Shown: positions 32,769 to 42,387, counted from the stretch's first letter. The stretch is 64,000 nt of DNA from Actinoallomurus sp040655075 (GCF_040655075.1 NZ_JBFAJC010000019.1:62001-126000); one strand, 5' to 3'. The notes: generated by a model from the letters alone, not told the origin. Made by a program: numbers and translations.

Positions 32769-34012
32769 GCCGACCGGACGTCTTCGGCCGGCGCGACGAC
32801 CGCGGGATCGGGCATGCGCGCCTGTCCGGGAAGGAAGAGGGGGGTTCCGAGCAGGAGGATGCCGGAGATGGTGATCGCGGTGAGCGGGTCGGTGAGCGTC
32901 GCGAGGACGCCCCAGATCACCATGGCGGTGGCCTGTGTGAGTTTGCCGCTGATGGTCCATGCGCTGAGGACTCGTGCGGCGCGATCCGCGGGAATGCGTT
33001 GCAGGCGTTCCGTCGCGTTGATGGGGTTGAAGATGCCCATGCAGATGATCAGCAGACCTTCGACGATGATCACCGTGAGGAGTCCGGGGATGCCGGGACC
33101 GGTCAGGGCGAGTCCGAGTGGGAAGATCGAGCGCAGCCAGCCGGAAACGATCATGACACGGTGGCGACCGTAGCGGCCGACGAGGCGCGCGGAGAGGCGG
33201 GCACCCGCGAAGCCGCCGAGTGCCGGGATGCCGAAGGCGAGACCGTACTGCCAGGCAGGGAAGTGGTATCGGCCCAGCAGGAGGACCGATAGGAGCGGAA
33301 GGGTGGCCATGATCAGGCCTCCGACTGTCACGGAGTTGAGGAACAGACGCCGCAGGACGCGGTCGTGGAGGATGAATCGCCAGCCGCTCAGAAGGTCGGT
33401 GGCCCGCAGTCTGGTTGCCGCATCGCGGGGCGCTGCGACGTCGCCTCCACGGATACGGAGGACCCCGAGCGCGGAGAGCAGGTAGCTGAGGGCGTCGGCG
33501 GCGATCGTGATGACCGGGCCGAGCAACCCGATGAGCGCTCCGCCGAGAGGCGGGCCTGCCGCGGTCGCCAGCCAGCTCGTGCCCTCGAACCTGCCGTTCG
33601 CGATGAGGAGATGGTCGTTGTTGACGAGGTATTTCAGGTACGCGCCGGATGCGGCGGTGAAGGCGATGCTCGCGGTCCCGGAGATGACCGAGACGACGAG
33701 CATCTGGCCGTAGGAGAGGCATCCGAGGAGGTACGCGGTCGGAACGCTCGCCATTGCGAGGAAGCGGACCAGGTCCATCGCGATCATCACCGGGCGCTTG
33801 GCCCGGTGCTCGACCCACGGCCCGAGCGGGATCGCGACGATCGCCGCGACGGCAAGGCCGGCGGCTTCCAGGAGGGAGACGGCGAATGCCGGCGAGTGCA
33901 GCACTCGAACGGCGATCAGTGGGAACGCCCCGAACGCGATCCACGTGCCGTACGTGCTCACAGCGTAGGCAGACCACAGCCACCCGAAGCCGGGTCCCAA
34001 CTTCACGCGCAC
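32765..34012 (-). CDS. MFS transporter (efflux type)
   Basis: A 415-residue major facilitator with ~12 hydrophobic segments, starting VRVKLGPGFGWLWSAYAVST. The loop between helices 2 and 3 has VEHRAKRPVM, and the family (MFS_3/enterobactin-exporter-like) is common for drug or siderophore efflux. GTG 34012 has GAGGGAG five bases upstream; the longer frame to 34105 is not family-like. The C-terminal end runs into an IS110 scrap, but the product seems complete. Repeated ACAACCGA sites upstream may be operators. Confidence 0.85.
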   Translation of the reverse strand: MRVKLGPGFGWLWSAYAVSTYGTWIAFGAFPLIAVRVLHSPAFAVSLLEAAGLAVAAIVAIPLGPWVEHRAKRPVMIAMDLVRFLAMASVPTAYLLGCLSYGQMLVVSVISGTASIAFTAASGAYLKYLVNNDHLLIANGRFEGTSWLATAAGPPLGGALIGLLGPVITIAADALSYLLSALGVLRIRGGDVAAPRDAATRLRATDLLSGWRFILHDRVLRRLFLNSVTVGGLIMATLPLLSVLLLGRYHFPAWQYGLAFGIPALGGFAGARLSARLVGRYGRHRVMIVSGWLRSIFPLGLALTGPGIPGLLTVIIVEGLLIICMGIFNPINATERLQRIPADRAARVLSAWTISGKLTQATAMVIWGVLATLTDPLTAITISGILLLGTPLFLPGQARMPDPAVVAPAEDVRSA

Positions 34013-34026
34013 ATGACTCCCTCGCG

Positions 34027-34116
34027 ACAACCGACCGTTCAGGTTCGTGAAGTACAGCAGCGGTGGGCGCGCACGATCAAACAACCGACTCTCGGGGAGC
34101 CACAACGATCGGTTGT
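34027..34116. promoter_or_regulatory. ACAACCGA repeats upstream of the MFS gene
   Basis: ACAACCGA at 34027-34034 and 34081-34088 and the inverted copy TCGGTTGT at 34109-34116. The last two form an inverted repeat with a 20-base spacer. They lie in the 5' region of the MFS gene and could bind a repressor; no local regulator is dedicated to it. Confidence 0.4.
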
Positions 34117-34407
34117 ACGGGCATACGCCGGATCAGGTCGCCGCCTTGTCGGCTCGCAGGGTCCGGGGAACGGCTTGTGTGTCATGTGGTCAGCATGGTC
34201 GGAGGCGGTGACAGATCACCGGCCGGGCCGGGAGCACTGACCGCGCACCGTGACTATAAGTCGGAACCGGACTAAACGCTCAACGCTGCACAAAGTGCCT
34301 GAAAAGCGGTTATTGTCCCGGAGCACCCCGCCGTGTGGATCGGCCGGCCGCGCTCACGCCCGGTCGGCGTGTCGCTGATTCCTCTCGGTAACGCCAAGGA
34401 GTGCCCG

Positions 34408-35631
34408 ATGACGAACCCGTCACCGTCCCAGGATCCGCTCGCCGGGTCCCGGATCCCGCTGTACGGGCCGGAGTTCCAGCGGAAATCCGCTGACCTCTAT
34501 GCCGAGATGCGGCGTAGGCACGGCCCGGTGGCTCCGGTCCTGCTCGACGGCGACGTGCCCGCGTGGCTGGTGTTGGGCTACCGGGAGGTGCAGTACGTCA
34601 CGGGGAATCCGCAGATCTTCGGGCGCGACTCACGGCGCTGGAACGCCTGGGATCGCGTCCCGCCCGACTGGCCGCTGCTCCCGCTCATCGGCTACCAGCC
34701 CACCATGATGTTCACCGAGGGCGGCGAGCATGAGCGGCGTGCCGGGGCGCTCGAGGCCGCGCTCGCCGATGTCGACCAGTTCACCCTGCGGACGGAGGCC
34801 CAGCAGGTCGCCGATCGGCTCATCGACACGTTCGCCGGGTCCGGTGAAGCCGACCTGATCGCCCAGTACGCCGATGGAGTGCCGCTGCCCGTCGTGGCCC
34901 GGATGATAGGCGTGCCGGAGGGAGAGACCGCCGACCTGGTCCGTGAGGTCTATACGACGCATGCCGCGGGCGAGGGCGCGAACGAGGCGTACGCACGCGT
35001 CCGGGAGAAGGTTCAGCGACTGGTGCGGTTCAGGCGGGAGAACCCCGCCTCTGATGTCACATCACGGCTGCTGGCCCACCCGGCCGGGCTCACCGACGAG
35101 GAGATCGCCGAGGATCTGCTCCACCTGATGAACGCCGGGCAGTTGCCCACCGCGTACTGGATCGGCAACACGCTGCGGCTGATGCTCACCGACGACCGCT
35201 TCGGGACGACCTTGTTCGGCGGACGCCGGAGCGTCGGCCAGGCGCTCAACGAGGTGCTCTGGGAGGACACGCCGACCCAGAACTTCCCGGGCCGGTTCGC
35301 CGCCTGCGACGTCCAGTTGGGCGGCCGGCAACTTCGTAAGGGCGACCTGCTCATCCTCGGTCTGGCCGCGGCCAATCATGACCCGCTCGTACGGATGGAC
35401 CCCCTGACCTCGATCGGCAACCAGGCGTACATGTCATTCAGCCATGGCCCGCACCGGTGCCCGTACGCGGCCCAGCAGATCGCCGAGGTCATCGCCGAGG
35501 CCGCGATCGAGGTCCTGCTCGACCGGCTCCCGGACGTGTTCCTCACGGTGCGGGCCGATGCGCTGACCTGGCGGCCGTCGCCGTTGTTCCGCGGCCTGTC
35601 GGCGCTCCCGGTGAGGTTCACCCCGGCCTGA
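34408..35631 (+). CDS. Cytochrome P450, CYP157-like, lacking the EXXR arginine
   Basis: Heme-thiolate protein of 407 residues. The heme loop is SFSHGPHRCPYAAQQ with the Cys ligand. Where the K-helix EXXR should be, the sequence is LNEVLWEDTPTQNFPGRFA: the Glu is followed by Trp in place of Arg. The I-helix region NAGQLPTAYW also lacks the usual acid-Thr pair. CYP157 enzymes of Streptomyces are known to lack EXXR in this way. Start ATG 34408 has AAGGAG about seven bases upstream. No ferredoxin or conservon genes adjoin. Substrate unknown. Confidence 0.88.
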   Translation: MTNPSPSQDPLAGSRIPLYGPEFQRKSADLYAEMRRRHGPVAPVLLDGDVPAWLVLGYREVQYVTGNPQIFGRDSRRWNAWDRVPPDWPLLPLIGYQPTMMFTEGGEHERRAGALEAALADVDQFTLRTEAQQVADRLIDTFAGSGEADLIAQYADGVPLPVVARMIGVPEGETADLVREVYTTHAAGEGANEAYARVREKVQRLVRFRRENPASDVTSRLLAHPAGLTDEEIAEDLLHLMNAGQLPTAYWIGNTLRLMLTDDRFGTTLFGGRRSVGQALNEVLWEDTPTQNFPGRFAACDVQLGGRQLRKGDLLILGLAAANHDPLVRMDPLTSIGNQAYMSFSHGPHRCPYAAQQIAEVIAEAAIEVLLDRLPDVFLTVRADALTWRPSPLFRGLSALPVRFTPA

Positions 35632-35645
35632 GGACCCGACGGCGA

Positions 35646-37904
35646 TCAGACGTGTTCGAGAGCGCGTTCCTCGGGGCGTACCGGCGGCGGGGCCGGACGG
35701 CGGCGGCCGGGAAACCACCAGTTGGCGTGGCCGAGGAGGCTCATCAACGCCGGGACCAGCACGAGGCGGACGACCGTGGCGTCCACGGCGACCGCGGCGG
35801 CCAGGCCGAGGCCCATCATCTTGACCATCGAGTCCGGCTGCGGCAGGAAGCTCAGGAACACGCAGATCATGATGAGCGCGGCCGAGGTGATGAGCCGGGC
35901 GGTCGAGGCGATGCCGGTGACGACGCTGCCGTGCGGGTCGCCGGTGCGGAGGTACTCCTCGCGGATGCGGGACAGCAGGAAGACCTCGTAGTCCATCGAC
36001 AGGCCGAACAGCAGCGCGAACATGAACAGCGGCACGAACGACACGATCGGCGTCGGCTGGTCGAGGCCGATCAGGTCGATGCCCCAGCCCCACTGGAAGA
36101 CGGCCACCACCACGCCGTACGCCGCGCCGATGGACAGCATGTTCATCACCGCGGCCTTGATCGGCACGATGATCGAGCGGAACGCGATGACGAGCAGCAC
36201 CAGCGCGACCGCGACGACGACGATCATGACGTACGGCATGCGCTGCTTGACGATCGTCGCCATGTCGATGATCGCCGGCGACTCCCCGCCCAGATAGGCG
36301 CGTGCTCCCGGATGGCGGGCCACGGTCGGCGGGATCACCGACGTCCGCAGCCGCCGTACGAGATCGGCGGTCGCGGCGGCCTGGGGCGGCGTGGTGGGCG
36401 CGACCTTGATCGTGACGCTGTCGCCGATGACGACCGGGGTGTCGACGGAGGCGACGCCGGGCACCTTCTGAAAGCCGCGCCGCAGGTCATCGCCCAGGCG
36501 GCGGGCCTCCGGGTTCGGCGTCGGCTTGTCGTTCGGGCTGACGGCCAGCCGTCCGCCCGGCTCCTGGCGCAGGGCCGTCCAGCCCTTGGCGGTCTTGGTG
36601 TTCTCGTCCGCCTGCGGCGGCTGCGCGGGACTCGGGACGGTGGCGACGACCACGAACGGGCTGTACCAGCCGGGTCCGAACTCCTTCGCCGTCACGTCGT
36701 ACGCGCGGCGCGCGCTGGTGGAGTGCGGCAGTGTGCTGTCGGACATGATGCCGAAGCGCAGGCTGAGCACCGGCAGCGCGAGGAAGAGCAGCAGGAGCGT
36801 CGCCGCGATCGCGTACGGCCAGGCGTGCCGGTCGACGTGACGGCCCCAGCGCTCCCAGCGGTGCGTCGAGCGGTCGGGCCGCATGCGGGGCAGCCGGTAG
36901 CGGTCGATGTTCGTGCCGAGGGCGCCGAGCACGGCGGGGAGCAGCGTGAGGGCCGCCGTGACCATGAAGGCCACGGCCGTCGCCGTCGCGAGTCCGATGA
37001 TGCCGACGAAGGTGATGCCGGAGAACCACAGGCCGCAGATCGCGAACAGGACCGTGCCGCCCGCGAACACGACGGCATGCCCGGAGGTCGCCAGCGCCTC
37101 GCCGACCGACTCCTCCACGCCCATGCCCTCGGCGAGCTGCTGCCGGTGGCGTGTGACGACGAACAGCGCGTAGTCGATGCCCGCGCCCAGGCCGAGCATG
37201 GCCGCGACCATCGGCGCGGTCGGGTGGACCTGCCAGATCGACGCGCCGACGTGGATGAGGGAGTACGCCACCGCCATCGCGCACAGGGATACGACGATCG
37301 GCACGCCGGCCGCGAGGAACGATCCGAAGGCGGCCAGCAGCACCCCGAGGGCGAGGACGACGCCGATGCCCTCCTTGGGACCCGCCTTCGGCTGATTGAG
37401 GATCGTCGTGACGATGCCGCCGAACTCCACGTCGACACCGGCCTGCCGGGCCGGCTCCGTCGCCTCTTCGAGGGCGTGCAGGTCGTCCAGGGAGAGGTCG
37501 CGGGCGGTGCCCTTGAAGTGCGCGACGGCGACGACGGCGTTCGCGCCCTTGGCGCCGCCGGTGCCGCCGTAGGGGTTCTCCGCCATGGCGACGCGGGGCA
37601 GCGCGCCGACCTGCTGGATGGCCTTGCCGACCTGGAGCGCGACGCGCCAGTCGGACAGGGAGACGCCCCGCTGCGGGTGGAAGACGATCGTGGCCGTCGG
37701 CCCGGTGACCTCGGCGAAGTTCTTGCGGAGCAGGTCGATGGAGCGCTGGGTCTCGGTGCCGGGGAGGCGATCCTGCTGCACGAAGGTGCCGCCCCGGGCG
37801 ACTCCGAGGACTCCGGTGCCGACCGCGACGGCGAGCCAGACCAGGATCACCCACCGCGCGTGGCGGGCACAGAACCGCCCCAGTCTCCCCAGAATCCCCG
37901 ACAT
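35646..37904 (-). CDS. MMPL/RND-family membrane exporter
   Basis: A 752-residue RND-like protein with two similar halves, each a first helix, a large external loop and a bundle of five more helices. Marks include GLGAGIDYALFVVTRHR in the first half and GLSMDYEVFLLSRIREEY in the second, carrying the Asp-Tyr proton-relay pairs. Likely exports lipid or drug-like molecules. ATG 37904 gives MSGILGRLGRFCARHARWV. Divergent from a TetR gene with a perfect operator between them, so it is most probably the regulated target. Confidence 0.92.
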   Translation of the reverse strand: MSGILGRLGRFCARHARWVILVWLAVAVGTGVLGVARGGTFVQQDRLPGTETQRSIDLLRKNFAEVTGPTATIVFHPQRGVSLSDWRVALQVGKAIQQVGALPRVAMAENPYGGTGGAKGANAVVAVAHFKGTARDLSLDDLHALEEATEPARQAGVDVEFGGIVTTILNQPKAGPKEGIGVVLALGVLLAAFGSFLAAGVPIVVSLCAMAVAYSLIHVGASIWQVHPTAPMVAAMLGLGAGIDYALFVVTRHRQQLAEGMGVEESVGEALATSGHAVVFAGGTVLFAICGLWFSGITFVGIIGLATATAVAFMVTAALTLLPAVLGALGTNIDRYRLPRMRPDRSTHRWERWGRHVDRHAWPYAIAATLLLLFLALPVLSLRFGIMSDSTLPHSTSARRAYDVTAKEFGPGWYSPFVVVATVPSPAQPPQADENTKTAKGWTALRQEPGGRLAVSPNDKPTPNPEARRLGDDLRRGFQKVPGVASVDTPVVIGDSVTIKVAPTTPPQAAATADLVRRLRTSVIPPTVARHPGARAYLGGESPAIIDMATIVKQRMPYVMIVVVAVALVLLVIAFRSIIVPIKAAVMNMLSIGAAYGVVVAVFQWGWGIDLIGLDQPTPIVSFVPLFMFALLFGLSMDYEVFLLSRIREEYLRTGDPHGSVVTGIASTARLITSAALIMICVFLSFLPQPDSMVKMMGLGLAAAVAVDATVVRLVLVPALMSLLGHANWWFPGRRRPAPPPVRPEERALEHV

Positions 37905-37930
37905 AGCCACAGAACAGCACGAGAAGTGAA

Positions 37931-37951
37931 ACTTTGCAACGCCTGCAAAGT
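37931..37951. promoter_or_regulatory. TetR operator between the MMPL and tetR genes
   Basis: ACTTTGCA (37931-37938) and TGCAAAGT (37944-37951) are perfect inverted arms around five bases. A TATATAT run at 37962-37968 downstream is a likely -10 region for the TetR gene. Confidence 0.85.
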
Positions 37952-37985
37952 CGCAGTGAGTGTATATATTGGTGAGATGGATCAC

Positions 37986-38597
37986 ATGGGCCTGCGGGAG
38001 CGGAAGAAGCTCCAGACCAGGCGGGCGATCGCGAGTGCCGCTCTCCGACTGTTCGCCGAGCGCGGCTACGAGGAGACGACGATCGCGGACATCACCGAGG
38101 CCGCCGACGTGTCCCCGCGGACGTTCTTCAGCTACTTCCCGTCCAAGGAGGACGTCGTCTTCGCGGAGATCGACGAGCGCCTGGCCGAGGTACGGGAGGG
38201 CGTCGCGCGCCGACCCGCGGGCGAGACTCCCCTGGAGTCCATGCGCCGCATCGTGTTCGAGATGATCGACGCGATCGCCGCCGCGCACGGGGAGTACGGC
38301 GCGATCCAGATCCAGCTCATCCTCGAACGTCCCTCCCTGCAGGCGCGGGCCCTCAAGCGGATGCACGACCTCGAGCAGCACATCGTCGAACGGCTGACCG
38401 AGCTCTCCCCCGACATCGGCGAGATCGATGCCATCGTGATCGCCGGTGCGCTCGTCGGCGGCATGAACGCCGTCATCGCCCACTGCCGCGCTCAGGGATA
38501 CGACCCGGACGCCACCCGAGAGGCGGTCGACCGCGCCCTGGCCATCGTCGAGCACGGCCTCGGCTCCGTCCCCGCCCTCACCCGCCCCGTGCCGTGA
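37986..38597 (+). CDS. TetR-family repressor of the MMPL exporter
   Basis: TetR regulator of 203 residues. The HTH (~8-55) includes AIASAALRLFAERGYEETTI and the recognition segment VSPRTFFSYFPSKEDVV, of the AcrR/FtsF-like class with FFSYF. The C-terminal domain is the ligand-binding and dimerisation part. GGTGAG lies nine bases before ATG 37986, preferred over ATG 37977, which abuts it. Likely binds the operator at 37931-37951 and senses a substrate of the pump. Confidence 0.9.
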   Translation: MGLRERKKLQTRRAIASAALRLFAERGYEETTIADITEAADVSPRTFFSYFPSKEDVVFAEIDERLAEVREGVARRPAGETPLESMRRIVFEMIDAIAAAHGEYGAIQIQLILERPSLQARALKRMHDLEQHIVERLTELSPDIGEIDAIVIAGALVGGMNAVIAHCRAQGYDPDATREAVDRALAIVEHGLGSVPALTRPVP

Positions 38598-38949
38598 ACC
38601 GTGCCGCGGACTCCGGCGCATTGGAAATCGATCTAAAGCATTGCCGCCCCCGAACGCGTAGAACAGTGTGACAAATGAAACGTTCACTGTGAGACGGAAG
38701 TCGTACGGGTCGATCAAATGTCCCAGCCCGGTCCCACATCCGTCCCAGGACAGGTTCGAACTCCGCTGCCGGCTGCCTGGATGACTGAAGTATTCCCACC
38801 GTTCACAGCGGTGTTCCGCCTCGTCAACGCTCCCTCGAACGGATTCGAACAGGGTCGAACAGCCTCAGTCTTGCCCCACGGCGCGGTGCCTCTATAGATC
38901 TAGTGGCGTCAACCGAACAAGGGCTCAATATCGACGCGGAGGGCTGTCA
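38598..38949. other. Intergenic, nothing assigned
   Basis: About 350 bases of lower GC. Contains repeated TTCGAAC/GTTCGAA-type words (near 38750, 38832 and 38850) but no ORF with coding character. A GGTTCGAACTCC word looks like a tRNA T-arm but no cloverleaf can be folded around it. Confidence 0.5.
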
Positions 38950-39978
38950 ATGCTGCGGATCCACTTCGAACCTGAGGATCTCGCCCGCACCACCGTTGCC
39001 CCATCGGCGGACGTGCTCTGGGAAATCCTGCTGAGTCTGCACGCGCTCCAGGAACGCAACGAGGAAATCGCGTTGGACGGATGGCGGCGTCGCACTCGTC
39101 CCCTGATGCCACGATCACTCTCCCCGCTATTCGAGATCGCGCCACCGCGTGGCTACTCCGCCGACTTCATCACCCCCACACGCGGAACCGCCGCCCTGAA
39201 CGAGGGACTACAGAAGGTCCTGGCCACCACCCCGGATCAGCTGGCCCGCGACTTCACCGAATTCGCGCGGTACGGCCGTAAGCCCTACATCGCGCGGTCG
39301 CTCGAGGCCAGGGCGGCCGTCCGCCGAGTGGCCCACGACCTGCAGAGGTTCTTCACCCTCGCGCTGGCACCCCACTGGCGGCAGATCACTCGCGACATCG
39401 AGGCCGAGCGCCTGCGGCTCGTCCAGACGCTGGCCGACCACGGTGTGGAACGCGCCTTGGGCACGCTCCACCCGTACGCGCGCTGGGAGCACCCGGTGCT
39501 TCAGGTCGACGACTACGTCGACCAGGACGTCACCCTGAACGGACGCGGCCTGGTCCTCCTCCCGTCGTTCTTCTGCCGGCACCACCCGATCACTCTCCGG
39601 GATCCCGAACTGCCGCCCTTGCTCGTCTTTCCCGTCAGCCGGCGTACGTGGCTGGAGAAGGTCGACACCGACGAGGCCACCCGCGGGGAGCCCCTGGAAG
39701 GACTGCTCGGTCGCACGCGGACCACCGTGCTCAAGACGAGCGTGGCCGGGTGCAGCACGACGGACATCGCCAAAGCCGCCGGCATCTCCCCCGCCTCGGT
39801 GAGCCATCACACCAAGGTGCTCCGCGAGGCCGGCCTCATCACCACCCGACGCGACGGCTACTCCGTCTGCCACGAGGTCACGGACCTGGGCCTCAGCCTG
39901 CTCACGTCGACGTCGGGGGCACCGATCAAACAGCAACACCCTGCCATACCCGAACGATTGATCCGTCCGGCAATATGA
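38950..39978 (+). CDS. ArsR-like winged-helix regulator with DUF5937-type N-terminus
   Basis: A 342-residue protein. The N-terminal ~240 residues (LRIHFEPEDLARTTVAPSAD...) match the DUF5937-like domain that precedes an ArsR-type winged helix in many actinomycete regulators. The C-terminal HTH is clear: TTDIAKAAGISPASVSHHTKVL, then LREAGLITTRRDG. No metal-site cysteines are in the usual ArsR position. The target is unknown; the secreted NlpC/P60-like gene lies downstream. Confidence 0.85.
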   Translation: MLRIHFEPEDLARTTVAPSADVLWEILLSLHALQERNEEIALDGWRRRTRPLMPRSLSPLFEIAPPRGYSADFITPTRGTAALNEGLQKVLATTPDQLARDFTEFARYGRKPYIARSLEARAAVRRVAHDLQRFFTLALAPHWRQITRDIEAERLRLVQTLADHGVERALGTLHPYARWEHPVLQVDDYVDQDVTLNGRGLVLLPSFFCRHHPITLRDPELPPLLVFPVSRRTWLEKVDTDEATRGEPLEGLLGRTRTTVLKTSVAGCSTTDIAKAAGISPASVSHHTKVLREAGLITTRRDGYSVCHEVTDLGLSLLTSTSGAPIKQQHPAIPERLIRPAI

Positions 39979-40106
39979 TCGACGCCAGCGCCATTCATAG
40001 CAACTACTTTGGCGGGCTTTTACGACTGTTCGAAACGCTTGCTAGCCGACTCAGGGCTCAGCAATGCTCTCCATCGTTCGCTCCTCCCAGGAAAGGAATG
40101 GGAACG

Positions 40107-40706
40107 ATGAAGCGCATTACCAAGACGCTCATCCCGGTGCAGTTGGCGGCCGCCGCGGTGATCGGAATCGCCGGCGCCGGCAGCGCCAATGCGGCGACTC
40201 ACCACGGCAGCGTCGCGAAGCCGGCGGAGCAGGCGTCCATCGCCGCCATCAGTGCGTGCGAGAAGAAGTACCAGCCGAAGAAGGACCTGACCCTGACGCG
40301 CGCGCAGATGATTACGCGCGCCAAGAGCTGGCTCGGCAAGGTCTGGTACTCGCAGATCAATTACCACTGCAACAAGTACGGAAATTACCGACAGGACTGC
40401 TCCGGGTTCGTGTCGATGGCCTGGGGCCTGCACAGCAAGAATGAGTGGACCGGCACCCTGATCGCCAAGAAGTACAGTTCACCGATCAAGGACTGGAAGA
40501 AGAACATCATGCAGGGTGACGCGGTCACCCGTCAGCCGCAGAGCTCCGCGCACGGTCACGTGGCCCTCGTCGAGAAGCGGACGTCAAAGGGCGTCTGGGT
40601 CCTCCAGGAGAACCAGACGGGCACCAAGGCCAACCGTCAGTTCAAGTCCTGGGCGCAGCTCAAGGCCGGGGGATACTACGGTATCCGTTACAAGCACGTG
40701 AAGTAA
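40107..40706 (+). CDS. Secreted NlpC/P60-like protein
   Basis: A 199-residue exported protein: signal peptide 1-30 (basic MKRITK, hydrophobic core, cleavage near SANAA), then a papain-like domain with catalytic Cys in DCSGFVSMAW, His in HGHVALVE and a polar residue in LQENQ. Such proteins cleave peptidoglycan stems or amides. GGAAAGGA nine bases before ATG 40107 fixes the start. Ends with a terminator, so monocistronic. Confidence 0.8.
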   Translation: MKRITKTLIPVQLAAAAVIGIAGAGSANAATHHGSVAKPAEQASIAAISACEKKYQPKKDLTLTRAQMITRAKSWLGKVWYSQINYHCNKYGNYRQDCSGFVSMAWGLHSKNEWTGTLIAKKYSSPIKDWKKNIMQGDAVTRQPQSSAHGHVALVEKRTSKGVWVLQENQTGTKANRQFKSWAQLKAGGYYGIRYKHVK

Positions 40707-40719
40707 TCGGTTGAACACG

Positions 40720-40752
40720 ACGGGGCCGCCTCGAGTGTCCGGGCGGCTCCGT
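40720..40752 (+). terminator. Terminator after the NlpC/P60-like gene
   Basis: ACGGGGCCGCC (40720-40730) pairs with GGCGGCTCCGT (40742-40752) with one G-U pair, followed by CCGCGTTTT. Confidence 0.8.
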
Positions 40753-40846
40753 CCGCGTTTTGTACGCCGTCACGCCGTGAACGACCGTCGACTGCGATTC
40801 GCATATCGAGGCCCTTGGTGGAGTTCCAGAGGGTAAGTTCTATTAC

Positions 40847-42250
40847 GTGTCTCTGGCGAGTTCCGCCCCGGATCCTCATGACGTGCAGAGTACGGTCGAT
40901 TTCATCGCGCAGCTGCGACGCCTCAAGGCATGGTCCGGTCTGACCTACCGTCAGCTGGAGAAAGAGGCGGGAACACACGGGTACGTCCTGCCGCACAGCA
41001 CGATCGCCTCGGCTCTCAAACGTGAGTCACTTCCCAGGGAAGAGCTGGTCAAGGGATTCGTAACGGCGTGCGGCTGTTCCGACGAAACGGTCGCGGCATG
41101 GGTGGCGATCCGCCGCGCCCTCGCCGTCGGCGCACATTCCGCCTCCCGCCCCACGGCAGGGCCGCCTCCACGCGCCGACGACGCGAGGCCATCCCCGGAC
41201 GCGCCCGGTGCCCCCGCCGAGGACCCCGCCCGGCCTCCCGGCGAACCACCGGCGCTCCCTCCCGGCAAGGCCCGGCCCACCGCCCACCCACCAGCGCCCT
41301 CTCGCGATGACGTCGAGCCCGCCGAAGCACCGGCGGTCGCCTCTGACGACGCCGCCCGGCCCCCCGCAGCACCCGACGCCCCGCCGTCGCGTCCGGAGGC
41401 GGCCGCAGGGCCCGGCACCCGCCGGAACCGGCGCACGTACGGCCCTCTCGGCCGCTCGCGGCGCGCGGGGCTGCTGGCCCGCGCGGGTTTACTGGCTCCG
41501 ATCCTCCTCGTCCTGTTCGCGGTGAGCGCGGCGTCGCGCGCGATACCTGACGAGCCGCCCCGTCCCACCCGCGGCGGTGCCGGTGCCGCCGTGCCACCGC
41601 CGCCGACACCGGCCGGCTGGTGGCGATTCGAGGAGACCGGCGGCCGGACCGCGCTGGACGCCTCCGGCCACGGTATGAACCTGCGGATCAGCGGCGACGC
41701 CACCCGTACGACGGCCCCGCCCGGCCACGCGCTCAGCCTCGGCGGGAACGGTCACGCGGCCGCCGGCGGTCCCGTCATCCGCACCGACGCGCCCTTCACG
41801 ATCACGGCGTGGGTCCTCCTGGAGAACACCCGTGAGTCCGGCACGGTGGTCGCCGTGCATCATGCGGGTGACGCGCCCGACGTGGTCCTGCTCGCCTACG
41901 ATGCGGAGCACGCCGACTGGGCGTTCATGATCCCCGACCGCGACACGGGATGGGCGAACGGCGACGACACGGCCTTCGGCGGTGGCCGCCCCGCCCCCGG
42001 ACGGTGGACCCATCTCGCAGCGGTCTTCGATCCCGCCGACCGGCAGATCTGCCTCTACGTCGACGGCGAGCGCGGCTCCTGCCGGAACCGTACGGCCATC
42101 ACCCGCGCGAGCGGCCCGCTCGACATCGGCCGTGCCCTGCTCAAGGGCTCGCTGGTCGACGGCTGGCAGGGTGCCATCGACGACGTCCGCGTGTTCAGCG
42201 TGCCCCTGTCGCGGAGACAGGTCCGGCAGGTCGCCGCCCAACGATCCTGA
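40847..42250 (+). CDS. HTH-transmembrane-LamG protein
   Basis: A 467-residue protein with an unusual order: an N-terminal XRE-like helix-turn-helix (~15-85: TYRQLEKEAG and LPHSTIASALKRESLP), a ~110-residue Pro/Ala linker, one transmembrane helix (~205-225) and an outer LamG/concanavalin-like domain (~250-460; GWWRFEET, FTITAWVLLEN, WTHLAAVFD, GAIDDVRVFSVPL). It may be a one-component membrane sensor whose outer domain binds glycans, or the HTH may be structural. Similar HTH-plus-LamG proteins occur in filamentous actinomycetes. GTG 40847 start has no strong ribosome site. Confidence 0.8.
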   Translation: MSLASSAPDPHDVQSTVDFIAQLRRLKAWSGLTYRQLEKEAGTHGYVLPHSTIASALKRESLPREELVKGFVTACGCSDETVAAWVAIRRALAVGAHSASRPTAGPPPRADDARPSPDAPGAPAEDPARPPGEPPALPPGKARPTAHPPAPSRDDVEPAEAPAVASDDAARPPAAPDAPPSRPEAAAGPGTRRNRRTYGPLGRSRRAGLLARAGLLAPILLVLFAVSAASRAIPDEPPRPTRGGAGAAVPPPPTPAGWWRFEETGGRTALDASGHGMNLRISGDATRTTAPPGHALSLGGNGHAAAGGPVIRTDAPFTITAWVLLENTRESGTVVAVHHAGDAPDVVLLAYDAEHADWAFMIPDRDTGWANGDDTAFGGGRPAPGRWTHLAAVFDPADRQICLYVDGERGSCRNRTAITRASGPLDIGRALLKGSLVDGWQGAIDDVRVFSVPLSRRQVRQVAAQRS

Positions 42251-42387
42251 CGCACACCGACCGAGCCCCGCGCACGGCCACGAACCTCCGGTGAAAAGGC
42301 CGATGGTGGAACTCTCGCGCAGCGGCGACGGCCGGGCAACGGTTCAGGCCGTGGTCGAATCCCTAGAGGACGTCGTGCGGCGACCGC

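Noticed and set aside
35457..38597. A 1046-residue plus-strand ORF
   Set aside because: It is antisense to the MMPL gene and lacks any domain until its last ~200 residues, which are the real TetR gene starting at 37986. High GC leaves antisense frames open.
38730..38800. tRNA-like T-arm word GGTTCGAACTCC
   Set aside because: No acceptor, D or anticodon stem can be paired around it; other GTTCGAA words nearby suggest chance or a regulator site.
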